Below are positions 36,550-45,260 of a stretch of 64,000 nucleotides of DNA, piece after piece (position 1 is the first letter of the stretch; the number at the start of each line of letters is the position of its first letter). Position numbers and translations under genes: made by a program. The stretch is from Myroides sp. WP-1 (GTDB taxonomy: Bacteria; Bacteroidota; Bacteroidia; Flavobacteriales; Flavobacteriaceae): the NCBI RefSeq assembly GCF_014145635.1, contig NZ_JACHTC010000016.1:1-64000 (forward strand). Direction: 5' to 3'. Under the pieces are notes generated by a model, which was given only the letters and a program-made list of their open reading frames with translations, did not search any database and was not told the origin of the DNA.

Positions 36550-37032
36550 AATTCAGATCTATTACTTACAGGTTAATGAAAATCAGAGATCTCCTCTCCC
36601 CCATAACTGATTATTTTGTATTAGTTATTTTTTCACTTGTACTTCTCTTCTTACAACATTGTTGATCTATTTTTTGCGCAACAGAAGAACACTTCTTTTG
36701 TCATATCTAAACAACTGTGGATTCAAAATTCTATGCGATTGTATGAGAACTTTTATCACCTGTTATTTCGTGCAAAATTTAAACCCACAGTCTGCTGTTC
36801 AAAAAGAGCGTTTGACTTGTATTTATTTTTTGTCGTCGCAAATTTAATCAATCTAATTAATTTTCAAAAGTTTTTAATATTTCCCACAAATCCAAAAATT
36901 ATTATTTATAAACATTCTACTTTGATGAAGAAACAACAATACTTTTAGCGTTTATGATTAATAAATCTGAAATTAATTATTATTTACCTTATAAAATTAA
37001 GAAATTTCAATTTTTCATTCTTATTTAATAAA
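36550..37032. other. Long leader/intergenic region upstream of acnB
   Basis: About 480 bp without a supported gene. On the minus strand TAAATTTG (36846-36839) with TTG about 18 bp upstream (36867-36865) makes a good promoter for acnB; the leader would be about 280 nt, long enough for regulation, but I recognise no riboswitch. The short open frames on the plus strand here look like chance. Confidence 0.45.
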
Positions 37033-37069
37033 AAAACGACATTTTAGTCTATTGCTAAAATGTCGTTTT
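37033..37069 (-). terminator. surA-like operon terminator
   Basis: 15-bp perfect stem AAAACGACATTTTAG / CTAAAATGTCGTTTT with a 7-nt loop, lying 24 bp after the stop codon of the SurA-like gene. Confidence 0.88.
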
Positions 37070-37092
37070 CAATCGTTTAGATTATTATTTTC

Positions 37093-38466
37093 TTAGTTTT
37101 TAAGCCAATTATTATGGAATTTGCAGTCTCTATATTCCCCTTGAATGTTAATATAGGCATCTTTTATCTTCTTAGCAATCCATTTTTGTAACTCTTCTTC
37201 CTGTTTTTTGTTCAATGCCATGTTTTTTACCTTGGTATAATCGTCAACAAAGTCAATTTTATGCGCAGGAATTCTCTTGTTAATCGTTACGATACGGTAG
37301 CTTTTTTGATCTCTATAATCTGTTTTTAAAGACACGGGAGAAACTTCATTTTCTTTTAGTGAATTCACTAAAAAATAAAGATCTCTATCTTCCATTTTAT
37401 TAAGGTCAAAACGAGTATCCATGGTCATAGGATCTCTCAACACCCCACCATTTTGTCTAGTATCTTTATCATCTGATGAAGCAGCTGCGGCATCAGAGAA
37501 AGAAATCTCTTTATTGGCGATTTTTTCGCGAATACTCTCTGCTTTTTTCTTTGCATCTTCTAGTGCTTGTTCTGTTGGTTTTGGTACCAATAGAATATGG
37601 CGAACGTCTAGATGTTGTCCTCTAATTTTTTCTAAATAGATGATGTGATATCCAAATTCGGTTTCAAATGGAGCTGAAATCTCCCCTTCTGCTAAGCTAA
37701 AGGCAACTTCTTTAAATTCTTTGGCAAAAGGATCTTTTTTTGTGATGGAATAAAACCCACCATTAGCTGCGGATCCTTTATCATCTGTAAACAATACTGC
37801 TTTACTAAAAAAGCTAGCACCATTTTCTAAAACATCTCTACGCATTTCGTTTAAGCGATCGATCACCTTTTGCTTTTGTTCTTTTGAAATTTCTGGTTTT
37901 ACAACAATCTCAGCAATTTCAATTTCGTCCCCTATTGTCGGTCTCTCATCTTCAGGAATGGCCTTGAAAAACTGTCTTACTTCTTCCGGAGTAATAGACA
38001 CCTTTTCGACAATATGTCTTTGCATGGCTTGCGTTAGTTTATTTTGTTTTACAATATCAAAGAAGTAATCTCTAAATTCTTCTTCTGTTTTTTTGTTGTA
38101 AAACCCTAAAATACGATCAATTCCACCTACTTCTTCAACCATGCGATTGATTTGCTCATTCATAAAGCTTGTTACTTCTGAATCGCTCACTTCAATACTG
38201 TCTTGAACCGCTTGGTGGGCATATAATTTATCTTCTAATAAACGCTCAAATAAATCACATTTTGACAAATTATCAATAGGAACACGCTGTGCTTTCAATT
38301 CCAACAACGTTTTATCAATCTCTGACTCTAAGATTACATAATCTCCAACTACTCCAACTACACCATCAATCTTTCTTTTCCCTGTTGGATTTTGTGCTTG
38401 CATACCGCCTATCATCACACATGACAATCCCAGTGCAAACATCACCTTCTTACTGATAAATTTCAT
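37093..38466 (-). CDS. SurA-like periplasmic peptidyl-prolyl isomerase/chaperone
   Basis: 457 residues from ATG 38466, chosen because MKFISKKVMFALGLSCVMIGGMQAQ is a good signal peptide; an in-frame ATG at 38487 adds seven residues. The SurA N-terminal chaperone domain starts at KIDGVVGVVGDYVILESEIDKTL, followed by parvulin-type domains, one beginning IEIAEIVVKPEI and a second with VRHILLVPKPTEQALEDAKKKAE. SurA helps outer-membrane proteins fold in the periplasm. Its start overlaps the end of the upstream lipoprotein gene by 17 bp, so the two are coupled. Confidence 0.93.
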   Translation of the reverse strand: MKFISKKVMFALGLSCVMIGGMQAQNPTGKRKIDGVVGVVGDYVILESEIDKTLLELKAQRVPIDNLSKCDLFERLLEDKLYAHQAVQDSIEVSDSEVTSFMNEQINRMVEEVGGIDRILGFYNKKTEEEFRDYFFDIVKQNKLTQAMQRHIVEKVSITPEEVRQFFKAIPEDERPTIGDEIEIAEIVVKPEISKEQKQKVIDRLNEMRRDVLENGASFFSKAVLFTDDKGSAANGGFYSITKKDPFAKEFKEVAFSLAEGEISAPFETEFGYHIIYLEKIRGQHLDVRHILLVPKPTEQALEDAKKKAESIREKIANKEISFSDAAAASSDDKDTRQNGGVLRDPMTMDTRFDLNKMEDRDLYFLVNSLKENEVSPVSLKTDYRDQKSYRIVTINKRIPAHKIDFVDDYTKVKNMALNKKQEEELQKWIAKKIKDAYINIQGEYRDCKFHNNWLKN

Positions 38467-39331
38467 AACTTTTATCTTTTTTTGCATCTTTTAAAATATC
38501 TTCTTCTATCTGTTTCAACAATTCCATTTTTCGATTATTTAAAACCATTAATCGCAAAGAGGGTTCTAAATAAGAATAAGGAACAACATCTCCTTTTCTC
38601 AATACTTGATTGATACGCACAAAGTACGTACTATTTTCATCCTTAACCTCGAAATAGGTGTTATTTTTTAAATATTGCTCTCTATTTTCGGTATTAATAA
38701 AAGGTAGCTTCTCATAAATTTGAGACACATTCACCCAAAGTGAGTCGTTTAATACATAAGACTTCATCTGTAAAGACAACTGATCTAACAACTCATATTT
38801 GACATTTTTACCTCCGTTAAATCCGTTTTTAATCTTATTGAAATGGGTGTTATTATTGAGTATATTCACATAAGACAATTTCACCAACATATCATCTACT
38901 CTAAATCCGCCTTTGATTTGATTGTAGTATTCTTTCAAATCGCTCGCTCGAACAACTGTATCAACAGATTGTTGTACCAATTTTTCGAGGTATCCTTTAA
39001 TTAAAAGCTCCGATTTAAAATTCGCAACCAATTCGTCTATTTCTTTTTTCTTTTCGTCAGAGAGATTAAATTCGGCGGCATCCATTAACAATTGTTTGGT
39101 TGCCCATTTATTGATAAACAGCTCCACCATAGCGATACTGTCTTTTACTGTACTCTGTGGAGGAACAAGATTTTGAAGAGAAGAACGCTCTAAATACTTA
39201 TTATCTACTCGAGCTACATAGTTATCACCATCCAATTGTTTCTGTTTATCACAACTCGTATAGCCCAAAAGCACGGCCAATAAAACAACACCGTATTTTA
39301 TGTACTTTCCTTTGATATCCTTCATTACCAT
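38450..39331 (-). CDS. Lipoprotein related to peptidyl-prolyl isomerase/SurA-like folding factors
   Basis: 293 residues with a lipobox (VLLGYTSC). The helical N-terminal part (VDNKYLERSSLQNLVPPQST...LFINKWATKQLLMDAAEFNL) resembles the N-domain of SurA/PrsA-type proteins, and the C-terminal part keeps a degenerate prolyl-isomerase look, so catalytic activity is doubtful. It comes before the SurA-like gene in the same operon, suggesting a joint role in envelope protein folding. A -7 element TATTTTTG (39365-39358) lies 27 bp upstream. Start may be ATG 39331 or ATG 39325. Confidence 0.85.
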   Translation of the reverse strand: MVMKDIKGKYIKYGVVLLAVLLGYTSCDKQKQLDGDNYVARVDNKYLERSSLQNLVPPQSTVKDSIAMVELFINKWATKQLLMDAAEFNLSDEKKKEIDELVANFKSELLIKGYLEKLVQQSVDTVVRASDLKEYYNQIKGGFRVDDMLVKLSYVNILNNNTHFNKIKNGFNGGKNVKYELLDQLSLQMKSYVLNDSLWVNVSQIYEKLPFINTENREQYLKNNTYFEVKDENSTYFVRINQVLRKGDVVPYSYLEPSLRLMVLNNRKMELLKQIEEDILKDAKKDKSYEIYQ

Positions 39332-39638
39332 ACTTCCATTTGATTTTACTTCGCCAACAAAAATAACATTTATAAGCTGTAAACGAGATTATTTTTAAAA
39401 AAACGGATAAAAATACGCTTAAATAAACAAGTTAAAAAACTTAATTAACAATATTACTAATACCTCATTTATTTACCTTAAGGATTAACATTCTATTTAG
39501 TTTTTTCCACGATGTAAAGGCGTATTTTTTCAATCTTTTCCGTTTATTGTAGTACCTAAAAAACCGCTAACACTGTATGAATCTCATTGCTTAACGAAGG
39601 ATTGCCATTCATTATTATTATTTTCAGCAAATAATGAG

Positions 39639-39646
39639 TATTTTTG
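39639..39646 (+). promoter_or_regulatory. -7 element of prfC
   Basis: TATTTTTG followed by CAAC, 20 bp before the ATG, a typical Bacteroidota promoter with a short leader; no clear -33 TTG is seen. The upstream stretch 39366-39638 is AT-rich and holds nothing else that I recognise. Confidence 0.55.
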
Positions 39647-39665
39647 CAACCTAATTTTTTTAGAG

Positions 39666-41261
39666 ATGAGTTTTTTAACAGAAATAGAACGCAGAAGAAC
39701 ATTTGGTGTAATTGCTCACCCCGATGCCGGTAAGACTACTTTAACCGAGAAATTACTACTTTTTGGAGGAGCAATTCAAGAAGCAGGTGCAGTTAAAAAT
39801 AATAAGATTAAAAAAGGAGCTACTTCGGATTTTATGGAGATTGAGCGCCAAAGGGGAATCTCAGTTGCTACATCTGTATTGGCTTTTAATTATAAAGACA
39901 AAAAAATCAACATTTTAGATACACCGGGTCACAAAGACTTCGCGGAAGACACTTTTCGTACGTTAACAGCAGTAGACAGTGTTATTGTTGTGATAGACGT
40001 GGCAAAAGGAGTTGAGGAACAAACGGAAAAATTGGTAGAAGTATGTCGTATGCGCAACATTCCCATGATCGTATTCATCAACAAATTAGACCGTGAAGGT
40101 AGAGATGCATTTGACTTAATGGATGAAGTAGAACAAAAACTTCAATTAAAAGTTACCCCATTGAGCTACCCTATCGGAATGGGGTATGATTTTAAAGGAA
40201 TCTACAATATTTGGGAAAAGAACATCAACTTATTTACAGACGATAGTAGAAAAAACATCGATGATGTTATCAATATTTCTGACTTAGAATCGGAAGAATT
40301 AGATCAATTGATTGGCAACAAACCAGCGAATAAATTGAGAGAAGAATTGGAGATTATCCATGAAATCTATCCTGATTTTGATCGCGATGCTTACATCAAT
40401 GGACAATTGCAGCCTGTGTTTTTCGGTTCCGCTTTGAACAATTTTGGAGTAAGAGAGCTATTGGATTGTTTTATTCAAATCGCACCTTCACCAAGAGCGA
40501 AAGAATCAGATACAAGAGTAGTTGAACCAACAGAAAAAGGATTTAGCGGATTTGTATTTAAAATTCACGCAAATATGGATCCGAAACACAGAGACCGTTT
40601 GGCTTTTATCAAGATTGTTTCGGGAACATTCGAAAGAAACACGCCTTATTTACATGTGCGTCAAAACAAGAAATTAAAATTCTCAAGTCCCAATGCTTTC
40701 TTCGCAGAGAAAAAAGAGATTGTTGATATTTCATATGCGGGAGATATTGTGGGATTACACGATACAGGAAACTTCAAAATTGGAGACACCTTGACAGAAG
40801 GTGAAATAATGAGTTTCAAAGGAATCCCTAGTTTCTCACCAGAGCACTTTAGATACATCAACAATGCTGATCCAATGAAATCTAAACAATTGGAAAAGGG
40901 AATTGACCAGTTGATGGATGAAGGTGTTGCACAGCTATTTACCTTAGAGATGAATGGTCGTAAAGTAATCGGAACCGTTGGTGCTTTACAATATGAGGTA
41001 ATTCAATATCGTTTAGAACATGAATACGGTGCTAAATGTACGTATGAAAACTTTCCTGCTTATAAAGCGTGTTGGGTTCGACCAGAAGATCCAAAAAATG
41101 AGGAATTCAAAGAATTTAAACGCATCAAACAAAAATTCTTAGCTTTTGATAAATCAGGACAATTGGTTTTCTTAGCAGATAGCGAATTCTCTATCCAAAT
41201 GACACAGAGTAAATTCCCTACTGTAAAATTAGGTTTTACGTCAGAAGAGATTAATAAATAA
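39666..41261 (+). CDS. prfC: Peptide chain release factor 3
   Basis: 531 residues, the standard RF3 length. The GTPase domain shows G1 AHPDAGKTTLTEK, G2/switch region RQRGISVATSV, G3 DTPGHKDF and G4 NKLDRE. The later domains have the RF3-type FEHFRYINNADPMKSKQLEKGI-like block (here PEHFRYI). RF3 removes RF1/RF2 from the ribosome after termination, using GTP. Monocistronic, ending at the hairpin 41296-41330. Confidence 0.97.
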   Translation: MSFLTEIERRRTFGVIAHPDAGKTTLTEKLLLFGGAIQEAGAVKNNKIKKGATSDFMEIERQRGISVATSVLAFNYKDKKINILDTPGHKDFAEDTFRTLTAVDSVIVVIDVAKGVEEQTEKLVEVCRMRNIPMIVFINKLDREGRDAFDLMDEVEQKLQLKVTPLSYPIGMGYDFKGIYNIWEKNINLFTDDSRKNIDDVINISDLESEELDQLIGNKPANKLREELEIIHEIYPDFDRDAYINGQLQPVFFGSALNNFGVRELLDCFIQIAPSPRAKESDTRVVEPTEKGFSGFVFKIHANMDPKHRDRLAFIKIVSGTFERNTPYLHVRQNKKLKFSSPNAFFAEKKEIVDISYAGDIVGLHDTGNFKIGDTLTEGEIMSFKGIPSFSPEHFRYINNADPMKSKQLEKGIDQLMDEGVAQLFTLEMNGRKVIGTVGALQYEVIQYRLEHEYGAKCTYENFPAYKACWVRPEDPKNEEFKEFKRIKQKFLAFDKSGQLVFLADSEFSIQMTQSKFPTVKLGFTSEEINK

Positions 41262-41295
41262 TTAGTTATATAGATACGCGAGTATTGTTCAAATA

Positions 41296-41330
41296 AAAAG
41301 AGGGTGTCATTGATACCCTCTTTTATTTTT
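41296..41330. terminator. prfC terminator
   Basis: AAAAGAGGGT / ACCCTCTTTT stem with a 9-nt loop followed by ATTTTTATT. Confidence 0.85.
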
Positions 41331-41388
41331 ATTCCTAATTACATCATCTACTCTTTTCTTCTTCTGATTTAGCTAAATCTCTAACGTC

Positions 41389-41982
41389 TTATATCATTTG
41401 GTCTTTCAATTGGTTCAAACTGCGGTTTAAACTGCGAACAGAGATTCCCAAATACGCCGCCATATCTTCTTTGCTCAGGTTGAGATCTTGTTTTTTCTGC
41501 ATCTCTACCAATTGGTGTAAGCTATATTCTATGGTGTACAACTGTTGATAAGAAGCGCGTTTTGCTGTATTGACAATACGCTCCGCAAAGGAATCTAACA
41601 ACAACTCGCACAATACACTGTCTTTTGTTAACAGCGATTGAAAAAAAGGATAAGACAATACATATGCTTCCACTGTATCCAAAGCTTGTACATTACAAAG
41701 AGAATCAATCTTTCGAATATACTCGATATCGCCAATCACCTCTCCTTTACTTAAAAACTCAACGATGTATTCTTTTTCATTTTCTTCTTCAAAAAAAACT
41801 TTTGTTACTCCTCCTTTAATAAGCAAAATACTAGAAGCTTTTTCATCTTGAATAAACAAATAATCTCCTGGAGCATAAGTCACAATAGCTATAGCATCAT
41901 GGGCATAATGCTGTTGATGATAAAGTTCATCAACATACTGCAAAAAGGTTTCGTTGGTTCGTATCATACGCTTTTGAGACAA
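41389..41982 (-). CDS. Crp/Fnr-family transcriptional regulator
   Basis: 197 residues. A cyclic-nucleotide-binding-type beta barrel (about 30-120; YAPGDYLFIQDEKASSILLIKGGVTKVFFEEENEKEYIVEFLSKGEVIGDIEYI) is followed by a helical dimerisation segment and a C-terminal helix-turn-helix (LSKEDMAAYLGISVRSLNRSLNQLKDQ). No Fe-S cysteines typical of Fnr are visible, so sensing of oxygen by a cluster is unlikely. It is divergent from the HAD gene at 42045; a -7 match TATTTTTG lies at 42038-42031 on the minus strand. Targets unknown. Confidence 0.92.
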   Translation of the reverse strand: MSQKRMIRTNETFLQYVDELYHQQHYAHDAIAIVTYAPGDYLFIQDEKASSILLIKGGVTKVFFEEENEKEYIVEFLSKGEVIGDIEYIRKIDSLCNVQALDTVEAYVLSYPFFQSLLTKDSVLCELLLDSFAERIVNTAKRASYQQLYTIEYSLHQLVEMQKKQDLNLSKEDMAAYLGISVRSLNRSLNQLKDQMI

Positions 41983-42044
41983 TTGTCCCTTTTGTTTATT
42001 TTTATTTGTAGAAATTTACCGCATAAATTGCAAAAATACAAAAC

Positions 42045-42740
42045 ATGCGACTACAAAATAAAATAACCACCATTGCCTTTGATGCCGACGATACGCTATG
42101 GGTAAATGAACCTTATTTTCAAGAAGCGGAACAGCAATTCGTCCATTTTTTACAAGATTATAATACGCCGACTCAGCTTTCAAAGGAGTTGTATCAGACC
42201 GAAATGAAGAACTTACCTTTATATGGATTTGGAATTAAAGGTTTTGTTTTATGCATGATCGAAACAGCACAACGCGTGAGTCAACATCAAGTGTCCCCAC
42301 TAATTATATCTAAAATTATTGACCTCGGTCAGGATTTACTACAACAACCCATCGAATTACTTGAAGGTGTTCAACAAACGCTCGATGCCTTGCATGGGAA
42401 ATACAATTTGATCCTTGCCACAAAAGGAGATCTTCTCGATCAACAAAGGAAAATAAAAAACTCTGCCTTAGGCGACTATTTTAACCACATTGAAATAATG
42501 AGTGATAAACAAACAGCAGATTATCAACGTTTATTGCATCGCTTAGCCTGTGTGCCTGAACAATTTTTCATGGTGGGTAATTCGATGAAATCCGACATTC
42601 TACCAGTATTAGATCTAGAAGGTCATGCTGCTTTTATCCCTTATGCTGTAACGTGGTCTCATGAACAACAAGAAGCTCCTGTCCAGCACGATAAATTGAT
42701 TACCTTACAAACTTTCGACGAGTTATTACTCTTTTTATAA
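42045..42740 (+). CDS. HAD-superfamily hydrolase
   Basis: 231 residues with HAD motif I (FDADDTLW, residues about 9-16), a helical cap, motif II around LATKGD (about 127-132), a Lys in the third motif and motif IV MVGNSMKSDILPVLDLEG. This order fits a subfamily I phosphatase or dehalogenase-like enzyme acting on a small phosphorylated metabolite. Substrate unknown. The next gene starts 5 bp after its stop, so the two are cotranscribed. Confidence 0.92.
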   Translation: MRLQNKITTIAFDADDTLWVNEPYFQEAEQQFVHFLQDYNTPTQLSKELYQTEMKNLPLYGFGIKGFVLCMIETAQRVSQHQVSPLIISKIIDLGQDLLQQPIELLEGVQQTLDALHGKYNLILATKGDLLDQQRKIKNSALGDYFNHIEIMSDKQTADYQRLLHRLACVPEQFFMVGNSMKSDILPVLDLEGHAAFIPYAVTWSHEQQEAPVQHDKLITLQTFDELLLFL

Positions 42741-42745
42741 GCTTT

Positions 42746-43369
42746 ATGAAACATTTAATCAACATAGAAACATGGAATAGAAAAGAACAATTTGCCTTCT
42801 TTTCTACTTTTGACGAACCTTTTTTTGGCATCACGATAACCGTAGATTGTACTACAGCTTATACCCATGCAAAGCAAAAAGGGCAATCTTTTTTCTTATA
42901 CTATTTATATCGCGCTTTACAAGCTGCCAATCACATTGAAAACTTCCGTTATCGCATAGCAGATAATCAGGTATATTTATATGATCACATCCACGCATCG
43001 CCAACGATAAACAGACCGAATGGCACTTTTGGTTTTGCGTATATGAATTACCACGAAGACGAAGAAACCTTTATTCAACGCGCTCAAGAAGAGATAAAAA
43101 AAACGCAGGAATCAACCGTTTTATTACCTGCTACAACAGGTGAAAATGTCATTCATTTTTCGGCAGTACCTTGGTTAAATTTCACATCACTTTCTCATGC
43201 GAGAAGTTTTTCTTTTCCTGATAGTGCCCCAAAAATTTCCTTTGGCAAGGTAACAGAAAATCAAGGAATACTGAGTATGCCTATTTCAATTCACGCACAT
43301 CATGCCTTAGTTGATGGTTATCATGTAGGGTTATTTGTTGAGGAATTTCAACGATTGATGAATGGATAG
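42746..43369 (+). CDS. Chloramphenicol acetyltransferase-like protein
   Basis: 207 residues, close to the usual 213-219 of CatA enzymes. It has WNRKEQFAFFSTFDEPFFGIT at the N-terminus, PWLNFTSLSHA in the middle, and the catalytic AHHALVDGYHVGLF with His186 and Asp190. CAT enzymes transfer acetyl from acetyl-CoA to chloramphenicol. Chromosomal CAT-like proteins in flavobacteria may have other acceptors, so resistance cannot be claimed. Second gene after the HAD hydrolase. No mobile element is near it, and codon use looks like its neighbours. Confidence 0.9.
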   Translation: MKHLINIETWNRKEQFAFFSTFDEPFFGITITVDCTTAYTHAKQKGQSFFLYYLYRALQAANHIENFRYRIADNQVYLYDHIHASPTINRPNGTFGFAYMNYHEDEETFIQRAQEEIKKTQESTVLLPATTGENVIHFSAVPWLNFTSLSHARSFSFPDSAPKISFGKVTENQGILSMPISIHAHHALVDGYHVGLFVEEFQRLMNG

Positions 43370-43460
43370 CTTGTTGTTGATTGTCGGTGGTTGGTTGTTG
43401 TTGAATTTAAGAACTATAGTTGTACAGTCAGGGCAGTACTCAATCTAGTTCGTTCGAGAT

Positions 43461-43532
43461 GAGTCCATAGTAAGTCCATAGTAAGTCCATGGTGAGTCTA
43501 TTAAAATGATGTTTTTAATAGACTCACTATGG
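43461..43532. repeat. 11-bp tandem repeat ending in a 20-bp hairpin
   Basis: Four 11-bp units (GAGTCCATAGT, AAGTCCATAGT, AAGTCCATGGT and GAGTCTATTAA) start at 43461, 43472, 43483 and 43494. The last 20 nt (43487-43506) pair with 43513-43532 with one mismatch. The rest of the intergenic region 43370-43687 holds TTG-rich simple sequence (TTGTTGTTG) near 43372-43404. Confidence 0.8.
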
Positions 43533-43626
43533 ATGCATCATAAAGTCAAGGTAGATTCATGTCAAAGAACCCCCATCTATAGTTGGTTCTTACTAGGAGT
43601 TATCCGTTGACAATGATCAACGAACA

Positions 43627-43657
43627 AAAAAAACCATCCCTACAAGGATGGTTTTTG
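43627..43657. terminator. Terminator between CAT-like and mltG genes
   Basis: AAAACCATCC / GGATGGTTTT stem with a 6-nt loop, flanked by A and T runs; can serve both convergent genes. Confidence 0.85.
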
Positions 43658-43687
43658 TATAACTGTATATATTCTGTAAACTGTAAA

Positions 43688-44725
43688 CTATCTAATTCCC
43701 GATTGGTTTAACCAAGCACTGTATTTTCTACTATTTTGATTGTGTTGTGCTAATGTTGTAGCAAATTCGTGATATCCCATACGATCAACACTTGCACAGA
43801 AATAGACATAATCGTGTTTTTCTGCATTCAATACGGCATCAATCGTACCTTTATCAGGCATAAAAATTGGTCCAGGAGGAAGTCCTACATTTTGATATGT
43901 ATTATACGGAGACACAATTTCTGTATCTTTGAGGTAGACTCTTTTGATTACTTGGTCAAAATCGTTCGTATACAATTTCTTTGCATACACTACAGTTGGA
44001 TCAGCTTGAAGAGGCATACCAATGCGCATACGATTTAAATATACACCTGCGACTTTGGATTTTTCGTCATTTTTACCTGTTTCTTTCTGTACAATCGAAG
44101 CTAAAATAGCTACTTCCACTGGAGTTAAACCCAATGCAGCTGCTTTTTCTTTTCTTTCTTCATTCCAAAACTTCAAGTATTCTTTGTGCATTCTGTTGCG
44201 CATTTTTAGAGGCGTAACCGTCCAATAGAACTCATACGTTTCTGGCAAGAAACAAACTAAAACACTTTCTTTGGTAAATCCGTTTTCCTCTAGGAATTGA
44301 GCGTCATAAAATACCTCCATCATGGCAAGGCTATCTGCTTCAACTTGAGAGGCTATCCTACCTGCCAAATTCTCAATTCGCTCTTGATTGTTAAATGTCA
44401 ATCGAACAGGAACATTTTTTCGCAAAGCCTCTATCAAGCTATAGCTATCCATTCCATTAGTCAATTTAAATCGACCCGCAATTAGATTGCTATTGTAACT
44501 TCTCTGACTTGCAATTTCTTCAAATCCTTCTGGATCATTTAAATACGGACGCAATGTTTGCAAAACATCCTGAAAATTATCTGAGGTTTTAATGTAGAAG
44601 TATTCTTTTTCATCCCAATTTTTCACATTGGGTAAAAAGGCCTTTTGATACCACATATACAAATAACCTAGAAAAACAAAAGCACCTATTACAGAAAGTG
44701 CAATCAGTATATTTTTTAATTTCAT
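43688..44725 (-). CDS. mltG: Endolytic transglycosylase MltG
   Basis: 345 residues with an N-terminal membrane helix (about 5-23), a LysM-like/YceG N-part, and the YceG catalytic block EVAILASIVQKETGKNDEKSKVAGVYLNRMRIGMPLQADPTVVYA with its conserved Glu, then SPYNTYQNVGLPPGPI. MltG cuts nascent peptidoglycan strands at the outer face of the inner membrane and sets glycan length. It is the last gene of dapF-GNAT-mltG, 7 bp after the GNAT gene. The stop codon falls in the dispersed word CTGTAAACTGTAAACTAT. Confidence 0.95.
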   Translation of the reverse strand: MKLKNILIALSVIGAFVFLGYLYMWYQKAFLPNVKNWDEKEYFYIKTSDNFQDVLQTLRPYLNDPEGFEEIASQRSYNSNLIAGRFKLTNGMDSYSLIEALRKNVPVRLTFNNQERIENLAGRIASQVEADSLAMMEVFYDAQFLEENGFTKESVLVCFLPETYEFYWTVTPLKMRNRMHKEYLKFWNEERKEKAAALGLTPVEVAILASIVQKETGKNDEKSKVAGVYLNRMRIGMPLQADPTVVYAKKLYTNDFDQVIKRVYLKDTEIVSPYNTYQNVGLPPGPIFMPDKGTIDAVLNAEKHDYVYFCASVDRMGYHEFATTLAQHNQNSRKYSAWLNQSGIR

Positions 44726-44732
44726 ATTTTCT

Positions 44733-45257
44733 TTAAAATATTAACTGGTACATTATTTCATCTTTAAACGTTTGTCCCACTTTGGTCCACGCTTTTTTTA
44801 TTCCAATCTGTTGAAAATTAAACTTGGCGAACAACCGAATACTCGCTTGATTATCGGATGCAATATTAGCATAAAGTTGGTTCAAATATAGGTATTCTCT
44901 GCTATAATTTAGCACTAATTCTAATGCCTGAGCACCAATTCCTTGCGCTCTATTTTCGTCATTTTGAATTACAATTCCCACTCCTGCTCTACTATTTTTT
45001 GGATCAAAATCAAACAAATCAATTAATCCTAATGTTTCATTTGTTTCTTTTGCACAGATTACTAATCGCAATTGTTTGGCTTCGTAAATATCTAAATGTG
45101 CATTTTCCAAGTATTGGTGAATCAAAAAACGACTATAGGGCGTTTGTGTATTGCTGACTTCCCACAAACTCACATCATTTTCTATTTGATAGATAAATTC
45201 TAAATCTTCTGGTTCTAAAGCACGCAAATAAATGGTGTCTGTTTCTAATCTAATCAT
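44733..45257 (-). CDS. GNAT-family N-acetyltransferase (RimJ/RimL-like)
   Basis: 174 residues: IRLETDTIYLRALEPEDLEFIYQIENDVSLW at the start and the acetyl-CoA pyrophosphate-binding region around GVGIVIQNDENRAQGIGAQALEL (residues about 91-113), then ANIASDNQASIRLFAKFNFQQIG. The layout is that of ribosomal-protein or small-molecule acetyltransferases. It is placed tightly between dapF (3-bp gap) and mltG (7-bp gap), a conserved-looking operon tied to cell-wall precursors, but its acceptor is not known. Confidence 0.92.
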   Translation of the reverse strand: MIRLETDTIYLRALEPEDLEFIYQIENDVSLWEVSNTQTPYSRFLIHQYLENAHLDIYEAKQLRLVICAKETNETLGLIDLFDFDPKNSRAGVGIVIQNDENRAQGIGAQALELVLNYSREYLYLNQLYANIASDNQASIRLFAKFNFQQIGIKKAWTKVGQTFKDEIMYQLIF

Positions 45258-45260
45258 GTG

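Noticed and set aside
36550..36838. Riboswitch or iron-responsive leader before acnB
   Set aside because: The leader is long, but I could not find a known aptamer or a convincing conserved fold.
36637..36948. Plus-strand frame of about 100 codons upstream of acnB
   Set aside because: Phe/Tyr/Asn-rich reading of AT-rich leader DNA, covering the probable acnB promoter.
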